Shown one piece after another: positions 25,081 through 34,161 of a DNA stretch of 58,621 nucleotides; within the stretch, counting starts at the first letter, position 1, and each line of letters opens with the position of its first letter. The stretch lies in NCBI RefSeq assembly GCF_000739635.1, contig NZ_BATQ01000015.1, positions 1-58,621 of the forward strand, given 5' to 3'. The DNA comes from Verrucomicrobium sp. BvORR034 (lineage in GTDB: Bacteria; Verrucomicrobiota; Verrucomicrobiia; Verrucomicrobiales; Verrucomicrobiaceae). The position numbers and the translations under genes are program-made. Below the pieces are notes generated by a model. The model was not told where the DNA came from, did no database searches, and was given only the letters and a program-made list of their open reading frames with translations.

Positions 25081-26034
25081 ATGAACTACGTGTTTGCCAA
25101 GGAGGTGGGCCCGGTCCGCTATGTCTGGAGGCGCTGCCTCTGGCGGCTGCTGCAATCTCTGGGGGGGCGTCCTACGGACTACCTGCTTCCCACTGGCCTC
25201 CGGCTTCCCCTGCCCAAGGGGAACTATTTTGCCTCGGACGTCTTCGTCACCCAGGCCTCGGTGGACTGGCATGCCGAGCACATTCTGGCGCGGTATCTGA
25301 TGGAGCATCCCGGTAGCAGGCAGGGTGATTTCCTCGATGTGGGCTCGCACATCGGATACTACGCGCTGCTTCTGGCTCCGCTCGTGCGACGGGTGTATGC
25401 CTTTGAGCCTGATCCGAGAAACCGTGAGGCGATGGCCCGTACGGCCGCCCGTGCGGCCAACGTGGAGGTGGTGGAAAGGGCGGTGGCCGACCAGGACGGC
25501 CAGGTGGGTTTCTGCGAAGGAGAGGCCTCCTCAGTCAGCCATCTCGCCGACAAGGCGGAAGACGCCCAGCAGTTGGTGGAGGCGGTGACGCTGGATCGAT
25601 TTGTGGAAGAGCGGCAACTTCGGCCCCTGGCGGTGAAGGTGGACATCGAGGGCTTCGACATTCTCGCCCTGGAAGGCGCGCGTCTGACGGCCCGTCGGCA
25701 CCGGCCCGTCTTTCTGGTGGAGTTCAACCTGGAAGACGAGCGGCCCAATTCCCACGAACGCCTCGGAACCTTTTTGGAGGAGGTGGGCTATGAGCTCCTG
25801 GCCATCGTCAGAACGGAGGCCGGTCCCTTTCGTTGTGAATACGAGTTCAAGAAACTGTCTGCCTCTGAGGTGGCGGCCGCCCACACGAAAATGTTGTTCC
25901 TTGTTCCCGCAGGCGATCGATGGTTCGCAGCGTGCCTGCAGCGCCGCCCTCGCTGGAGTTCCCTCGAACTCCGGCCCGTAGGAGTGGCCCGTGTGCTGAC
26001 GGAAAGCGTGCAACCCTCCAACCCCAAAAACTGA
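25081..26034 (+). CDS. FkbM-family methyltransferase
   Basis: A 317-residue class I SAM-dependent methyltransferase of the FkbM type. Marks: FLDVGSHIGYYALLLAPLV (SAM motif I), YAFEPDPRNREAM, and VKVDIEGFDILALEGARLT, typical of the family. FkbM proteins in polysaccharide loci usually O-methylate sugars. The stop overlaps the start of the next glycosyltransferase by one base (TGATG at 26032-26036), so the two are coupled. The acceptor sugar is unknown. Confidence 0.88.
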   Translation: MNYVFAKEVGPVRYVWRRCLWRLLQSLGGRPTDYLLPTGLRLPLPKGNYFASDVFVTQASVDWHAEHILARYLMEHPGSRQGDFLDVGSHIGYYALLLAPLVRRVYAFEPDPRNREAMARTAARAANVEVVERAVADQDGQVGFCEGEASSVSHLADKAEDAQQLVEAVTLDRFVEERQLRPLAVKVDIEGFDILALEGARLTARRHRPVFLVEFNLEDERPNSHERLGTFLEEVGYELLAIVRTEAGPFRCEYEFKKLSASEVAAAHTKMLFLVPAGDRWFAACLQRRPRWSSLELRPVGVARVLTESVQPSNPKN

Positions 26035-26879
26035 TGAAAGGTTTGACGGATGAAGCCCAGCCGGCGGTCCCCAAGGCGCCTGTGACAGGTGTGGTGGTGA
26101 GCTTCAACGAGGCGGATCTTCTGGAACGCTGTCTGCCCTCGCTCTCCTTCTGTGATGAGGTGCTGGTGGTGAACATGGAGTGCACGGATGCCACACCGGA
26201 GGTGACTGCCCGGCATGGAGCCCGGATGGTGGAGCACCATCGTGTGCCCACCGTGGAGCTGGTGCTGGAGTGGGCCTCCACCCAGGCGCGGAATGACTGG
26301 ATCCTGAGCATCGATCCCGACGAGGTGGTGGACCCCAAGCTGGGGCGTCAGATCACCGAACTGGTGACAGGGCCGGAGGAGCCCAAGATTGCGAGGGTGG
26401 AGCTGCCCTGGTTGTTCTACTTCAAAGACCACGCCCTGAAGGGCACCTACTGGGGCGGGGAGAACTACAAGCGGGGCACGATGTACCACCGCCACCGCGT
26501 CACCCATGTGCATCATGTCCACCATCGCCCCACTGCAAATGAGGGGTTCGAGTCCCGTGTCATTCCGTGGGAGGGGGACAATGTCCTACATCACTACTGG
26601 ATGACCAGCTACGCCAAGTTCGTGGAGAAGCACCTCCGCTACATCAAACTCGAGGGACCCCGCCGCAAGCACGCCGGGGACAAGTTCTCGTGGTGGAAGA
26701 CCATTTGGGACACGGGCTTCTCCTTCGCGTGGTCGGTCATCCGACGTCGCGGTTATAAAGACGGCATGGTAGGCCTGGGACTGAGCGGTCTGTACGCGTG
26801 GTATGTCGGATCTAGCTGGCTCTCCCTGCGGCGGCTGGAGAAAGAATTGAAAGCTTCCCAGACGGCTCCTAAGGCGTAG
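26034..26879 (+). CDS. Glycosyltransferase family 2 (WaaE/KdtX-like)
   Basis: A 281-residue GT-A enzyme starting at the ATG at 26034 that overlaps the preceding stop. Marks: TGVVVSFNEADLLERCLPSL, VDEVLVVN-like CDEVLVVNMECTDATPEV, and DWILSIDPDEVVDPKL with the DPDE metal-binding motif. The layout matches WaaE-type enzymes that add a beta-linked hexose to LPS core heptose, which fits between the heptose kinase and gmhA. A Trp-rich C-terminal region with a likely membrane-associated helix (WSVIRRRGYKDGMVGLGLSG) follows. Donor and acceptor are inferred from context only. Confidence 0.87.
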   Translation: MKGLTDEAQPAVPKAPVTGVVVSFNEADLLERCLPSLSFCDEVLVVNMECTDATPEVTARHGARMVEHHRVPTVELVLEWASTQARNDWILSIDPDEVVDPKLGRQITELVTGPEEPKIARVELPWLFYFKDHALKGTYWGGENYKRGTMYHRHRVTHVHHVHHRPTANEGFESRVIPWEGDNVLHHYWMTSYAKFVEKHLRYIKLEGPRRKHAGDKFSWWKTIWDTGFSFAWSVIRRRGYKDGMVGLGLSGLYAWYVGSSWLSLRRLEKELKASQTAPKA

Positions 26880-26907
26880 ATTCCGGCCTGCCATCCCATC
26901 CCATTTC

Positions 26908-27516
26908 ATGAAAGTTGCTGACCCTTCCGTTGAATCTGAATCTCTGATCCTGAACCATTTGGAGGATCATCTTGCCGTGGTCGCGGCGCTGAAGTCGTTC
27001 ACGCCGCTCATCGATACCCTGTACCGTCGTATCATCGAGAGCCTGGAAGCAGGCGGGAAAGTCCTTTTCTTTGGCAATGGCGGCAGCGCCGCAGACGCCC
27101 AGCATCTGGCTGCGGAGTTTGTGGTGCGTTTCCGGCAGAACCGTCGGGCCCTGGCCGGAATCGCCCTGACGACGGATACCAGCATCCTGACGGCAGGCGG
27201 GAATGACTTTGGTTTTGAGAGCATCTACGCCCGTCAAGTGGAGGCGCTGGCCCGGCCTGGAGATGTGGTGATTGGCCTCTCCACGTCAGGCAACAGTGCA
27301 AACGTGCTGGCGGGGCTGGAGGAAGCCAGGAAGCAAAGGTGTTTCACCGTGGCATTCACCGCCTTGGGAGGCGGACGGTGCGCGGAAGTGGCTGATCTGG
27401 CGTTCAAGGCCCCGTCACCCACCACGGCCCGCGCCCAGGAGTGCCACCTGCTGGTGGGCCACATTCTGTGCGATCTCATTGAAGAGCACCTGCTGGCGCA
27501 AGAGCGCGGCAACTGA
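26908..27516 (+). CDS. gmhA: Phosphoheptose isomerase
   Basis: A 202-residue SIS-fold isomerase that turns sedoheptulose 7-phosphate into D-glycero-D-manno-heptose 7-phosphate, the first step of ADP-heptose synthesis. Marks: GGKVLFFGNGGSAADAQHLA, AEFVVRFRQNRRALAGIALTTD, GLSTSGNSANVLAGLEEAR and the C-terminal ECHLLVGHILCDLIEEHL. Length fits GmhA. With the hldA-type kinase nearby it shows the organism makes heptose-containing LPS or glycan. It is in a tight plus-strand run, 28 bases after the glycosyltransferase gene. Confidence 0.93.
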   Translation: MKVADPSVESESLILNHLEDHLAVVAALKSFTPLIDTLYRRIIESLEAGGKVLFFGNGGSAADAQHLAAEFVVRFRQNRRALAGIALTTDTSILTAGGNDFGFESIYARQVEALARPGDVVIGLSTSGNSANVLAGLEEARKQRCFTVAFTALGGGRCAEVADLAFKAPSPTTARAQECHLLVGHILCDLIEEHLLAQERGN

Positions 27517-27526
27517 TCTCGATGAA

Positions 27527-27541
27527 GGGGCGTTTTGCCCC
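27527..27541 (+). promoter_or_regulatory. GGGGC-gtttt-GCCCC hairpin over a possible TTG start
   Basis: GGGGC (27527-27531) pairs with GCCCC (27537-27541). The loop and stem include the TTG at 27535-27537 that is the first possible start of the next gene, so the structure could hide that start or act as a weak transcript end after gmhA. There is no U run. Confidence 0.3.
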
Positions 27542-28434
27542 AGGATTTCGAGTTTTTAGCTGATCTGAAATCCCCAAGCCAATCTGTCTGGATGGTGATC
27601 CCGGTGTTCAACCGCCGGGAGATCACCTTGGGCTGCCTGGAGCACCTGCAAGCCATCGGCGTCACGGGGTGGTGCCAGGTGGTGGTGACGGATGGGGGCT
27701 CCTCAGACGGAACCGTGCAGGCCATCCGGAGCCGCTTCCCTGAAGTGGCGGTGCTGGAAGGCCGGTGGTGGTGGATGGAGGGGATCCGCGCAGGTATGGA
27801 GCACGCGCAAAACCAGGGTGCCGACATGTATGTCTGGCTCAATGACGACTGCCGCCCTACGGCGGGCAGTGTGGAGGCCCTGGTGGATCGGGCTCGGACC
27901 ACGGGCCATGTCTGCGGTGGCGTGACGCGATCCCCGCTGGGGGCGTATGCGGGCATGCGAAAGACTTCCTTCGGTCTGCGGCCGTTGGATGTCTCCACCT
28001 TGATGCCGGGGAAAGTGTTGCCGGGAGATTCGCTGGTGGGGAACTTTGTCGCCTGGCCAGGAGAGGTGGTGGCTGCCACAGGACTCCCGGATGCGGTGAT
28101 GTTTCCCCATCTCTGCGCGGATCACTACTACACGTTGGAAGCCGGCCGGCATGGTTTTCCGTGCGAACTGGTGGGCGGGGTGGAGGCTGAAGACGTTCAT
28201 CCCGACATGGGATGGGCCCGGCAGTCCATCCTGCGTGGCGATCAACCGGTGGGATTTGTCGCCAAGTGGCTGCTCCAGTGGAATCCCCGGGCCGGTCTGC
28301 TGCCGGAGCTGCGATTGCACCGCCGCTTCTGGGGGCCGGCGGGCGTGCTGATCCCACTGGGACCCTGGTTGAAAAAGTGGATTCTCCTTTCCCTGCGCAT
28401 CGTTTTGCCAAAGGCGGTGCGGTCACGGCTCTAG
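27535..28434 (+). CDS. Glycosyltransferase family 2
   Basis: A GT-A fold glycosyltransferase: VWMVIPVFNRREITLGCLEHL, VVVTDGGSSDGTVQAI, MYVWLNDDCRPTAGSVEALV with the NDD metal site, and VHPDMGWARQSILRGDQPVG. Two starts are possible: TTG at 27535 (299 residues) or ATG at 27592 (280 residues), which begins right at the family's first strand. GAAGGGG lies before the TTG but is very close to it and within a hairpin. The donor sugar is unknown. It sits in the LPS/EPS gene run between gmhA and an acyltransferase. Confidence 0.86.
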   Translation: MPQDFEFLADLKSPSQSVWMVIPVFNRREITLGCLEHLQAIGVTGWCQVVVTDGGSSDGTVQAIRSRFPEVAVLEGRWWWMEGIRAGMEHAQNQGADMYVWLNDDCRPTAGSVEALVDRARTTGHVCGGVTRSPLGAYAGMRKTSFGLRPLDVSTLMPGKVLPGDSLVGNFVAWPGEVVAATGLPDAVMFPHLCADHYYTLEAGRHGFPCELVGGVEAEDVHPDMGWARQSILRGDQPVGFVAKWLLQWNPRAGLLPELRLHRRFWGPAGVLIPLGPWLKKWILLSLRIVLPKAVRSRL

Positions 28435-28446
28435 CCATTCTATTTC

Positions 28447-29568
28447 ATGAACCCGGTCAAACATGATGCCAGAAGGCTGCCTTCCCTGGACGGTCTGCGG
28501 GCGGTGGCGGCGATGATGGTGGTTTTCGCCCATTGTCAGGCCACACAGGGCTGGCCGGACTGGCGGCTCCTCAATGAAGCCATCAAAACCGCCTCGGGAT
28601 TTCTGGGGGTTCAGGTGTTCTTTGTGATCAGCGGCTTCATCATCACCCGCCTGCTGCTGTTGGAAAAACTAGATGCCGGGGCGGTTTCTCTCCCGCGCTT
28701 CTGGTCACGGCGGTTCCTCCGGATCATCCCGCCACTGGCGGTGTACCTGCTCTGTTTGTCCTTGTTGAAGGCTCAGGGGGCGGTCTCTTTGACGACGCTC
28801 TCCCAGGTGGGCAGTCTCTTCTTCTTCCGGAACCATCTTCCGGAGGCGGACGGCCTCAATGCCCACTGCTGGTCCCTGTCTGTGGAGGAGCAGTTCTACC
28901 TGGCCTGGCCGTTCTGCGTGGCGTTTCTGCAGTTGAAGCACCTGCGTACGGTGGCGTTGACGGTCATGGTGATCTCACTGGTGGCACGGACGGCCACGAA
29001 TGCGCTTGGTGGCACGGAGTGGCGCTGGCTGATTTATCATGCGGACTGCCTGATGGCCGGGGCGCTGGCCGCCATCTGGCTCCAGGAGAAAGGGTTCGAG
29101 GTGATCAAACCGCTCAAACGCAGCGGCATCATCTGGCATTTTGTAGGACTGATGGGGATGCTGATCCTCAGCCGCGCCTGTGCCACGAATCTGTCCCGCT
29201 TCTTTGCGCCGATCCAGCCCACCTTCGTGGCGGTGTTTGTGGCCTGGTGGATACTCCGCCTCGTGAGTGTGCGGGAGGGGGTGACGTATGCCATCCTGAA
29301 CACCCGGGTGGCGATCTGGCTGGGGGCGATTTCCTACAGCACCTATCTCTGGCAGCAACTGGTGAGCGCCCCGGCCAAGAGCTGGCATCACGGCACACCC
29401 TGGTTTGCCCATTTTCCTCTCAATGTGCCCATGTGCATTGTGGCGGGGGCTCTGAGTTACTATCTCCTGGAAAAGCCCCTCCAGAACCTCCGCCGGCGCT
29501 GGGATGCCTGGATGGGCATCAAATCCAAGACCCTCCCCACGGCCCCGGTCGAGCCGGCGGGAAACTGA
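28447..29568 (+). CDS. Acyltransferase family 3 membrane protein (OafA/YrhL-like)
   Basis: A 373-residue integral membrane O-acyltransferase. Marks: RLPSLDGLRAVAAMMVVFAHC (catalytic His), FLGVQVFFVISGFIITRLLL, FWSRRFLRIIPPL and NAHCWSLSVEEQFYLAWPF. Such proteins acetylate sugars of O-antigen or exopolysaccharide on the outer face of the inner membrane. About ten helices are visible. It lacks the C-terminal SGNH domain found in longer OafA proteins. It lies in the polysaccharide run, 12 bases after the glycosyltransferase stop. Confidence 0.92.
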   Translation: MNPVKHDARRLPSLDGLRAVAAMMVVFAHCQATQGWPDWRLLNEAIKTASGFLGVQVFFVISGFIITRLLLLEKLDAGAVSLPRFWSRRFLRIIPPLAVYLLCLSLLKAQGAVSLTTLSQVGSLFFFRNHLPEADGLNAHCWSLSVEEQFYLAWPFCVAFLQLKHLRTVALTVMVISLVARTATNALGGTEWRWLIYHADCLMAGALAAIWLQEKGFEVIKPLKRSGIIWHFVGLMGMLILSRACATNLSRFFAPIQPTFVAVFVAWWILRLVSVREGVTYAILNTRVAIWLGAISYSTYLWQQLVSAPAKSWHHGTPWFAHFPLNVPMCIVAGALSYYLLEKPLQNLRRRWDAWMGIKSKTLPTAPVEPAGN

Positions 29569-29620
29569 GTGCGCCATCGTCACGGTCGCCGCGTCAAAAC
29601 AAGATCAACTGTTATTTCCT

Positions 29621-30310
29621 ATGGCTGAGAACCCGCTTGAAAAACACTGGTTGATGTCCAACCCCCTCTTGCGCGTCATCCGCAAGGTGGCCGCCCGGAT
29701 CTACTATGACACCCTCATCCGCAAGACCCAGACTTTTGGTGATGTGACCTGGCTGGGAAGGCCGGTGTGGCAGAACGTGCAGGACCTGTGGACGCTGCAG
29801 GAGGTGATCTGCCGGATCAAACCCTCGCTCATCATCGAGTGCGGGACGAATCGCGGGGGCTCCTCCTTCTTCTTTGCGACCCTCTTCGACCTGATGGGGA
29901 CGGACGGGAAGATCGTCACGGTCGATGTTGAGAAGCTGCACGACATGAGCCATCCACGCATCACGTACCTGCTGGGCAGTTCCACCTCGGACGAGATCTA
30001 CAAGCAGATCAAGGCGATGGCTGATGGGGTGACGGGACCGATTCTGGTCATGCTGGACAGTGACCACTCCCAGAAGCATGTGGCCGGGGAACTGGAGCGT
30101 TACGCGCCCCTGGCGACGGTGGGGAGCTACTGCTTCGTGCAGGACGGCTGCATCGATACCGAATTCATGTACCGCAAGGCGCGACCGGGTCCGCTGCCAG
30201 CCATCGAGGAGTACGTAGCCGCCCATCCGGAGTTTCAGGTGGATCATGCGCTGTGTGAGCGGTTCGTGGTAACACATCATCCTCTGGGCTGGTTGAAACG
30301 GGTCGCCTGA
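29621..30310 (+). CDS. Cephalosporin hydroxylase-like (CmcI-type) protein
   Basis: I start at the ATG at 29621 (MAENPLEKHWLMSN). The 229-residue product has a Rossmann-type SAM-binding core: LIIECGTNRGGSSFFFATLF, GKIVTVDVEKLH, ILVMLDSDHSQKHVAGELE and FVQDGCID. This is the pattern of the cephalosporin hydroxylase/rhamnosyl O-methyltransferase family, which despite the name are mostly sugar O-methyltransferases. In this locus an O-methylation of a glycan sugar is the likely role. Substrate is inference. Confidence 0.86.
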   Translation: MAENPLEKHWLMSNPLLRVIRKVAARIYYDTLIRKTQTFGDVTWLGRPVWQNVQDLWTLQEVICRIKPSLIIECGTNRGGSSFFFATLFDLMGTDGKIVTVDVEKLHDMSHPRITYLLGSSTSDEIYKQIKAMADGVTGPILVMLDSDHSQKHVAGELERYAPLATVGSYCFVQDGCIDTEFMYRKARPGPLPAIEEYVAAHPEFQVDHALCERFVVTHHPLGWLKRVA

Positions 30311-30338
30311 GGCGACGCCGCGCCGACATCCCCGCCTC

Positions 30339-31700
30339 ATGGAAGAATCCGCTCCAGCGCCCGCCAAGCCGCAGTCATTTCTCGCCTGGTTCCGCAAGAG
30401 CCGCGGGACGACGGTGGTGAAGAACATCGGCTGGCAGTTTGCGACCAAGGTGGTTACCACCCTGCTGGCACTGGCGGCGGCGGGGTTCGTGGCGAGAGCA
30501 CTGGGTCCAGAAGGCATGGGGCTCTACCGGAACGGGCAGGCGGTGGCGGGGCTCCTTGCTTCCGTGGGCGTAGTGGTGTCCCAGCAGGTGCTCATCCACC
30601 GCATGCTGACGCATCCCGATCGTGAAAGCAGCTACCTGGGCTCGGCCATGGTGCTGGTGGGTGTGGGGGGGCTGGTGGCGATGCTGGTGGGGGCTTTGGT
30701 ACCCTGGAGTTTCGAGGGGACGAGTGGTCGGTTGGTGGTCATGGCGGCGACCTCGTACTTTGTAGTGCTGTTCATGGTGCCCATGGCCGCCTGGTTTGAG
30801 TCCCGCATGGCCGGGCGTGTCTTGGCGGTGTCCAATATGGCGGGGCTCGCCCTGACACGGGTGTGGGAGATCGGCTGCTCGGTGCTGGGGGTTGGGGTCG
30901 TGACCTTTGCGTTCTCGCAGCCCTTGGGCATGGTAATGATGTCGGCGCTGGTCGTGCTGGCTTATCGGCGGCGCAACGACCGGCCTGCCCACTTGCAGTG
31001 GGACCGGACGGCAGCCCGGGACATGCTTACAGCGTCGCTGGCCTGGGCGGGGCTCGGAGTGGTCAATCATGCCCAGTTGCGGTGTGAACTGTTTTTCCTG
31101 ACCGGGATGAAGGGTACGGCTGCCGGTGGGCAGTACAGTGCGGCCAGCGAGCTGGTGCAGCCCTTCCTGGTTATACCCGGGTTCATGATGTCATCGCTCT
31201 TTCCCAGCGTGGTGCGATCCTATGCTGCGGATCATGATCTGGGGCAGGCAAGGCTGGTGCAGTACCTCAGGCTCAGCGCTGCGTTGGGGCTGCTCAGCGC
31301 GCTGTCCATTTCCGTGGCGGGTCCTTTCCTGGCCCATTTGATCTACGGACCCAAATTTGATGCCGTGGCTCCCATGATCCGGATCCTGGGGTGGTATCTG
31401 GTCCCGGCGTTCCTCGCCCCACCCTGTGTGGCGTGGATGGTGAAGGAGAACCTCGGGTGGCTGGCAGCCATCTATTCGGTGGCTGGCCTGCTGCTTACGG
31501 TGGCCATTGATTTGACTTTGATTCCTGTGGCGGGCGCCATCGGGGCGGCGATCGCGACACCATTGGCGGCCTTGTTGATTGGGACGGCGCTGCCGCTTCT
31601 CCATGGACGGACGCGGTGGCTGGCGGCGACCCAATGGCGGGCGCTTTTCTGGCCGATACCGGACCTGCAGGCGATCATTCCAAAGGAAAACAGAACCTGA
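30339..31700 (+). CDS. Polysaccharide flippase (Wzx/MOP-type)
   Basis: A 453-residue polytopic membrane protein of the MOP exporter group. It opens with NIGWQFATKVVTTLLALAAA and GFVARALGPEGMGLYRNGQA, the standard N-terminal blocks of Wzx/O-antigen flippases, and has roughly twelve membrane helices, with MIRILGWYLVPAFLAPPCVAW in the second half. It would move lipid-linked repeat units across the inner membrane for the polymer made by this cluster. It is followed 3 bases later by a methyltransferase-like gene. Confidence 0.88.
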   Translation: MEESAPAPAKPQSFLAWFRKSRGTTVVKNIGWQFATKVVTTLLALAAAGFVARALGPEGMGLYRNGQAVAGLLASVGVVVSQQVLIHRMLTHPDRESSYLGSAMVLVGVGGLVAMLVGALVPWSFEGTSGRLVVMAATSYFVVLFMVPMAAWFESRMAGRVLAVSNMAGLALTRVWEIGCSVLGVGVVTFAFSQPLGMVMMSALVVLAYRRRNDRPAHLQWDRTAARDMLTASLAWAGLGVVNHAQLRCELFFLTGMKGTAAGGQYSAASELVQPFLVIPGFMMSSLFPSVVRSYAADHDLGQARLVQYLRLSAALGLLSALSISVAGPFLAHLIYGPKFDAVAPMIRILGWYLVPAFLAPPCVAWMVKENLGWLAAIYSVAGLLLTVAIDLTLIPVAGAIGAAIATPLAALLIGTALPLLHGRTRWLAATQWRALFWPIPDLQAIIPKENRT

Positions 31701-31703
31701 TCT

Positions 31704-32591
31704 ATGGGCATTGATCTCAATACGGTGCGCTTTCTCACCTGGACCATGAGCCGGGGAGTATCGTTCCGCAAAACGGCCATGCTGGGACGCCAGGGGTTCA
31801 TGGGAGTGAGACCGTCCCAGCTTGCCAAATGGCAGGCGGCAGCACCGGAGGGTGCCCGGCCCGGGGTGGAGATTCTGACGGATCCCCGGCAGTACTGCGA
31901 GCCGCTCTTCAAGGCGTTGAAGGCGGAAACAGTTCACAGCTACGACTTCAGCAGCTACGAGCACGCCACCCATCTTTGGGACCTCAATGAAGCGCCACCT
32001 GCGGCGGCGCTAGGCGCCTATTCCGTGGTGTTTGACGGGGGAACGCTGGAGCATGTGTTTGATTTTCCCCGGGCACTTCAGGGGGCGCTTCAACTCCTCG
32101 AACCTGGCGGGCACTACATCTCCGTGACTCCGGCCAGTGGATGGTTCGGGCACGGGTTCTACCAGTTCAGCGCGGAACTTTTCCAGCAGATCTTCACCGC
32201 AGGCAACGGCTGTGAACTCACGGCTCTGATGATGTTTGAGGATCGGGAGGACGCGCCAATCTATGAGGTGCTGCCTCCCGGACTGGGTCATGAGCGGCAC
32301 AAGTTTGCCTCCCTGCGACCGGCGTCTCTCGCGGTCGTGGCGCGGCGGGTTGGGCCCGTGCCTGATCGCTTGCGGGCGCAGCAGTCGGACTATGTCGCCG
32401 CTTGGGAGACGAGTTCTGCGGGTGCTGGCGACCAAGCGCCGACGATGGCGGGACCTGCCAGATCTCCGTTGGCAAGCCTGGCTGGCGGGCGATGGGGCGC
32501 GGTCATGCGCCGTTGGCTGAAGGGCAGGTACCTGGCAATGGGGGGGAACCCTTTCTTTGACTCCAGCATGTACCGGAAAGTGGAAATGTAA
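31704..32591 (+). CDS. Putative SAM-dependent methyltransferase
   Basis: A 295-residue protein. It lacks a clear glycine-rich SAM motif I, but the block YSVVFDGGTLEHVFDFPRAL followed by LQLLEPGGHYISVTPASGW is the post-I/motif III arrangement of class I methyltransferases. The N-terminal KTAMLGRQGFMGV and the C-terminal charged tail are unassigned. In this cluster a sugar-modifying role is likely. It may be a methyltransferase with an altered cofactor site or an inactive homologue. It starts 3 bases after the flippase stop. Confidence 0.7.
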   Translation: MGIDLNTVRFLTWTMSRGVSFRKTAMLGRQGFMGVRPSQLAKWQAAAPEGARPGVEILTDPRQYCEPLFKALKAETVHSYDFSSYEHATHLWDLNEAPPAAALGAYSVVFDGGTLEHVFDFPRALQGALQLLEPGGHYISVTPASGWFGHGFYQFSAELFQQIFTAGNGCELTALMMFEDREDAPIYEVLPPGLGHERHKFASLRPASLAVVARRVGPVPDRLRAQQSDYVAAWETSSAGAGDQAPTMAGPARSPLASLAGGRWGAVMRRWLKGRYLAMGGNPFFDSSMYRKVEM

Positions 32592-32622
32592 GCCCGCGAG
32601 GGGGAGGTTATATCGACATCAC

Positions 32623-34161
32623 ATGAACAACCGGCTCATCACAGTCTTTGTCATGGTCCTGGGGCTGATCTGCAGCATCTTTGTGATCCTGCAGATCATC
32701 TTCAACCCCACCGGGGGGCTGGCAGGGCTGCTCAAGTACGTGGCGGTGCCGCTCGTGTTGATCAGTTTCCTGACACCGAAAACGGGGCTCGTTCTGCTCT
32801 GCTGGGTCAATTTCTACGCGGACTACTACAAGAAACTGGCCGTGTACTACGGCACCTCCAGCATGATGACGGTGATGGAGGTGCTGGCGCTCTCCATGGC
32901 CATGGTGGGGGCCATTCTGCTGGGTACGACGGCCCAGTCTCTGTTGCGCGGACCCGTGCCGGACCGGACGTCGATCATCATCTCCATCGTTTCTGCGGTC
33001 ATGACCGCGATGCTGTTCTTCTCTGACTCCAGCGGGGGCATGAGCGGGCGGGTGCAGTATGCAATCAACGGCGGTCTCTATCTGGGGCTGTCTGCGGTCA
33101 TGTGCTACCTGCTGCCCGACAAGGAGGCGGCCATGAGGCTGTGCCGGTTGCAGTTTTGGCTGGGTGTGCCCTGGGTCCTCTGGGCCATGCGCCAGTATAT
33201 CTGGGGTTTCACCGAGATGGAATGGTTCTACGCCCGGAAGGGCTTTTCGCCGGTGCTGTCCGGTCAGATGCTGGGAGCGGGGGAGGAGGCCCGGCCTTAT
33301 GGGTTTGCCGGGAGTTCCTCCGCATTCGGCGTCATCACCTACCTCTTCATGTTCGGCGTGTGGCATGCCATCCGCTATGAGAAGATGCGGGCGCTGTTCT
33401 GGCTTGGCTCCATCATTTATTTCATCGGACTGGTTGTGTCCACGCAGCGGACGATTCTGATTTTGCCGTTCATCACCTTTGGGGCGTACCTGTTGTTCCG
33501 CACCCCGGCTGGGACGAAGTTTTTCTACGGCGCGACGGCCGTGGCCCTGCTGTCAGGCATTCTGGCCTCAGACTTTCTCCTGGCGCGGCTCGGCGATGCC
33601 AATGACAGCATGCGCATTGAAGGGAGCGGCTGGGCGTCCAAGGTGGTGCAGGTGGGAACCTTTGCCGACCGCCTCAAGGGCTGGACCCGGTTGAAAAAAG
33701 CCAAGTCGTACAGCCTGTTTGGGAAGGGTAACGCGATCGTGGCCTTCGACAGCGATGACTACAGTCATGACGTCATCAACCGCATCCTGATCGACTTTGG
33801 CGTTGTGGGGCTGACGATCAGCATGGGCTTCCTCATCTGGATGGCCAAGACGGTGCACACCTTCACGTTCCGCATTCGTGATCCAGTGAACCGGGATGTG
33901 ATCATCTTTGTGGTGGCGGTGGTGGGCGTGAACGGCATCGGCACGCTCATGTCGGGGAACAACACCCACACCGTTCCCATCAACCTGGTGCTGGCCACGC
34001 TCGTGGGGCTGGCCGCAGTGGTGTACCGTCGTGGTCAGGAAGCAGAGGCGGAAGAAGCTGCGCTGGAGCCAGCTGTCGCCCCGCTGCCCAAAGGCCTGCC
34101 GTTGGCAGGCGTGTCCAGAGAGGAGCGGGCTCGCATCCGCATGCGTCCGAACCGTCGGTGA
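32623..34161 (+). CDS. O-antigen polymerase/ligase-like membrane protein
   Basis: I use the ATG at 32623 (MNNRLITVFVMVLGLICSIF), with GGGAGG about 15 bases upstream. The 512-residue product has about ten to twelve membrane helices and a large periplasmic loop between them (DSMRIEGSGWASKVVQVG, GKGNAIVAFDSDDYSHDVIN), the layout of Wzy polymerases and O-antigen ligases. GSSSAFGVITYLFMFGVWHA and VVSTQRTILILPFITF are typical helical blocks. Wzy or WaaL cannot be told apart by sequence. A second ligase-like gene lies at 54737, so the two may share the tasks. Confidence 0.8.
   Translation: MNNRLITVFVMVLGLICSIFVILQIIFNPTGGLAGLLKYVAVPLVLISFLTPKTGLVLLCWVNFYADYYKKLAVYYGTSSMMTVMEVLALSMAMVGAILLGTTAQSLLRGPVPDRTSIIISIVSAVMTAMLFFSDSSGGMSGRVQYAINGGLYLGLSAVMCYLLPDKEAAMRLCRLQFWLGVPWVLWAMRQYIWGFTEMEWFYARKGFSPVLSGQMLGAGEEARPYGFAGSSSAFGVITYLFMFGVWHAIRYEKMRALFWLGSIIYFIGLVVSTQRTILILPFITFGAYLLFRTPAGTKFFYGATAVALLSGILASDFLLARLGDANDSMRIEGSGWASKVVQVGTFADRLKGWTRLKKAKSYSLFGKGNAIVAFDSDDYSHDVINRILIDFGVVGLTISMGFLIWMAKTVHTFTFRIRDPVNRDVIIFVVAVVGVNGIGTLMSGNNTHTVPINLVLATLVGLAAVVYRRGQEAEAEEAALEPAVAPLPKGLPLAGVSREERARIRMRPNRR

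Noticed and set aside
26541-26560. tRNA T-arm look-alike (GGGGTTCGAGTCCC)
   Set aside because: It lies inside the WaaE-like glycosyltransferase gene in frame with family sequence, and no acceptor, D or anticodon arm is upstream.
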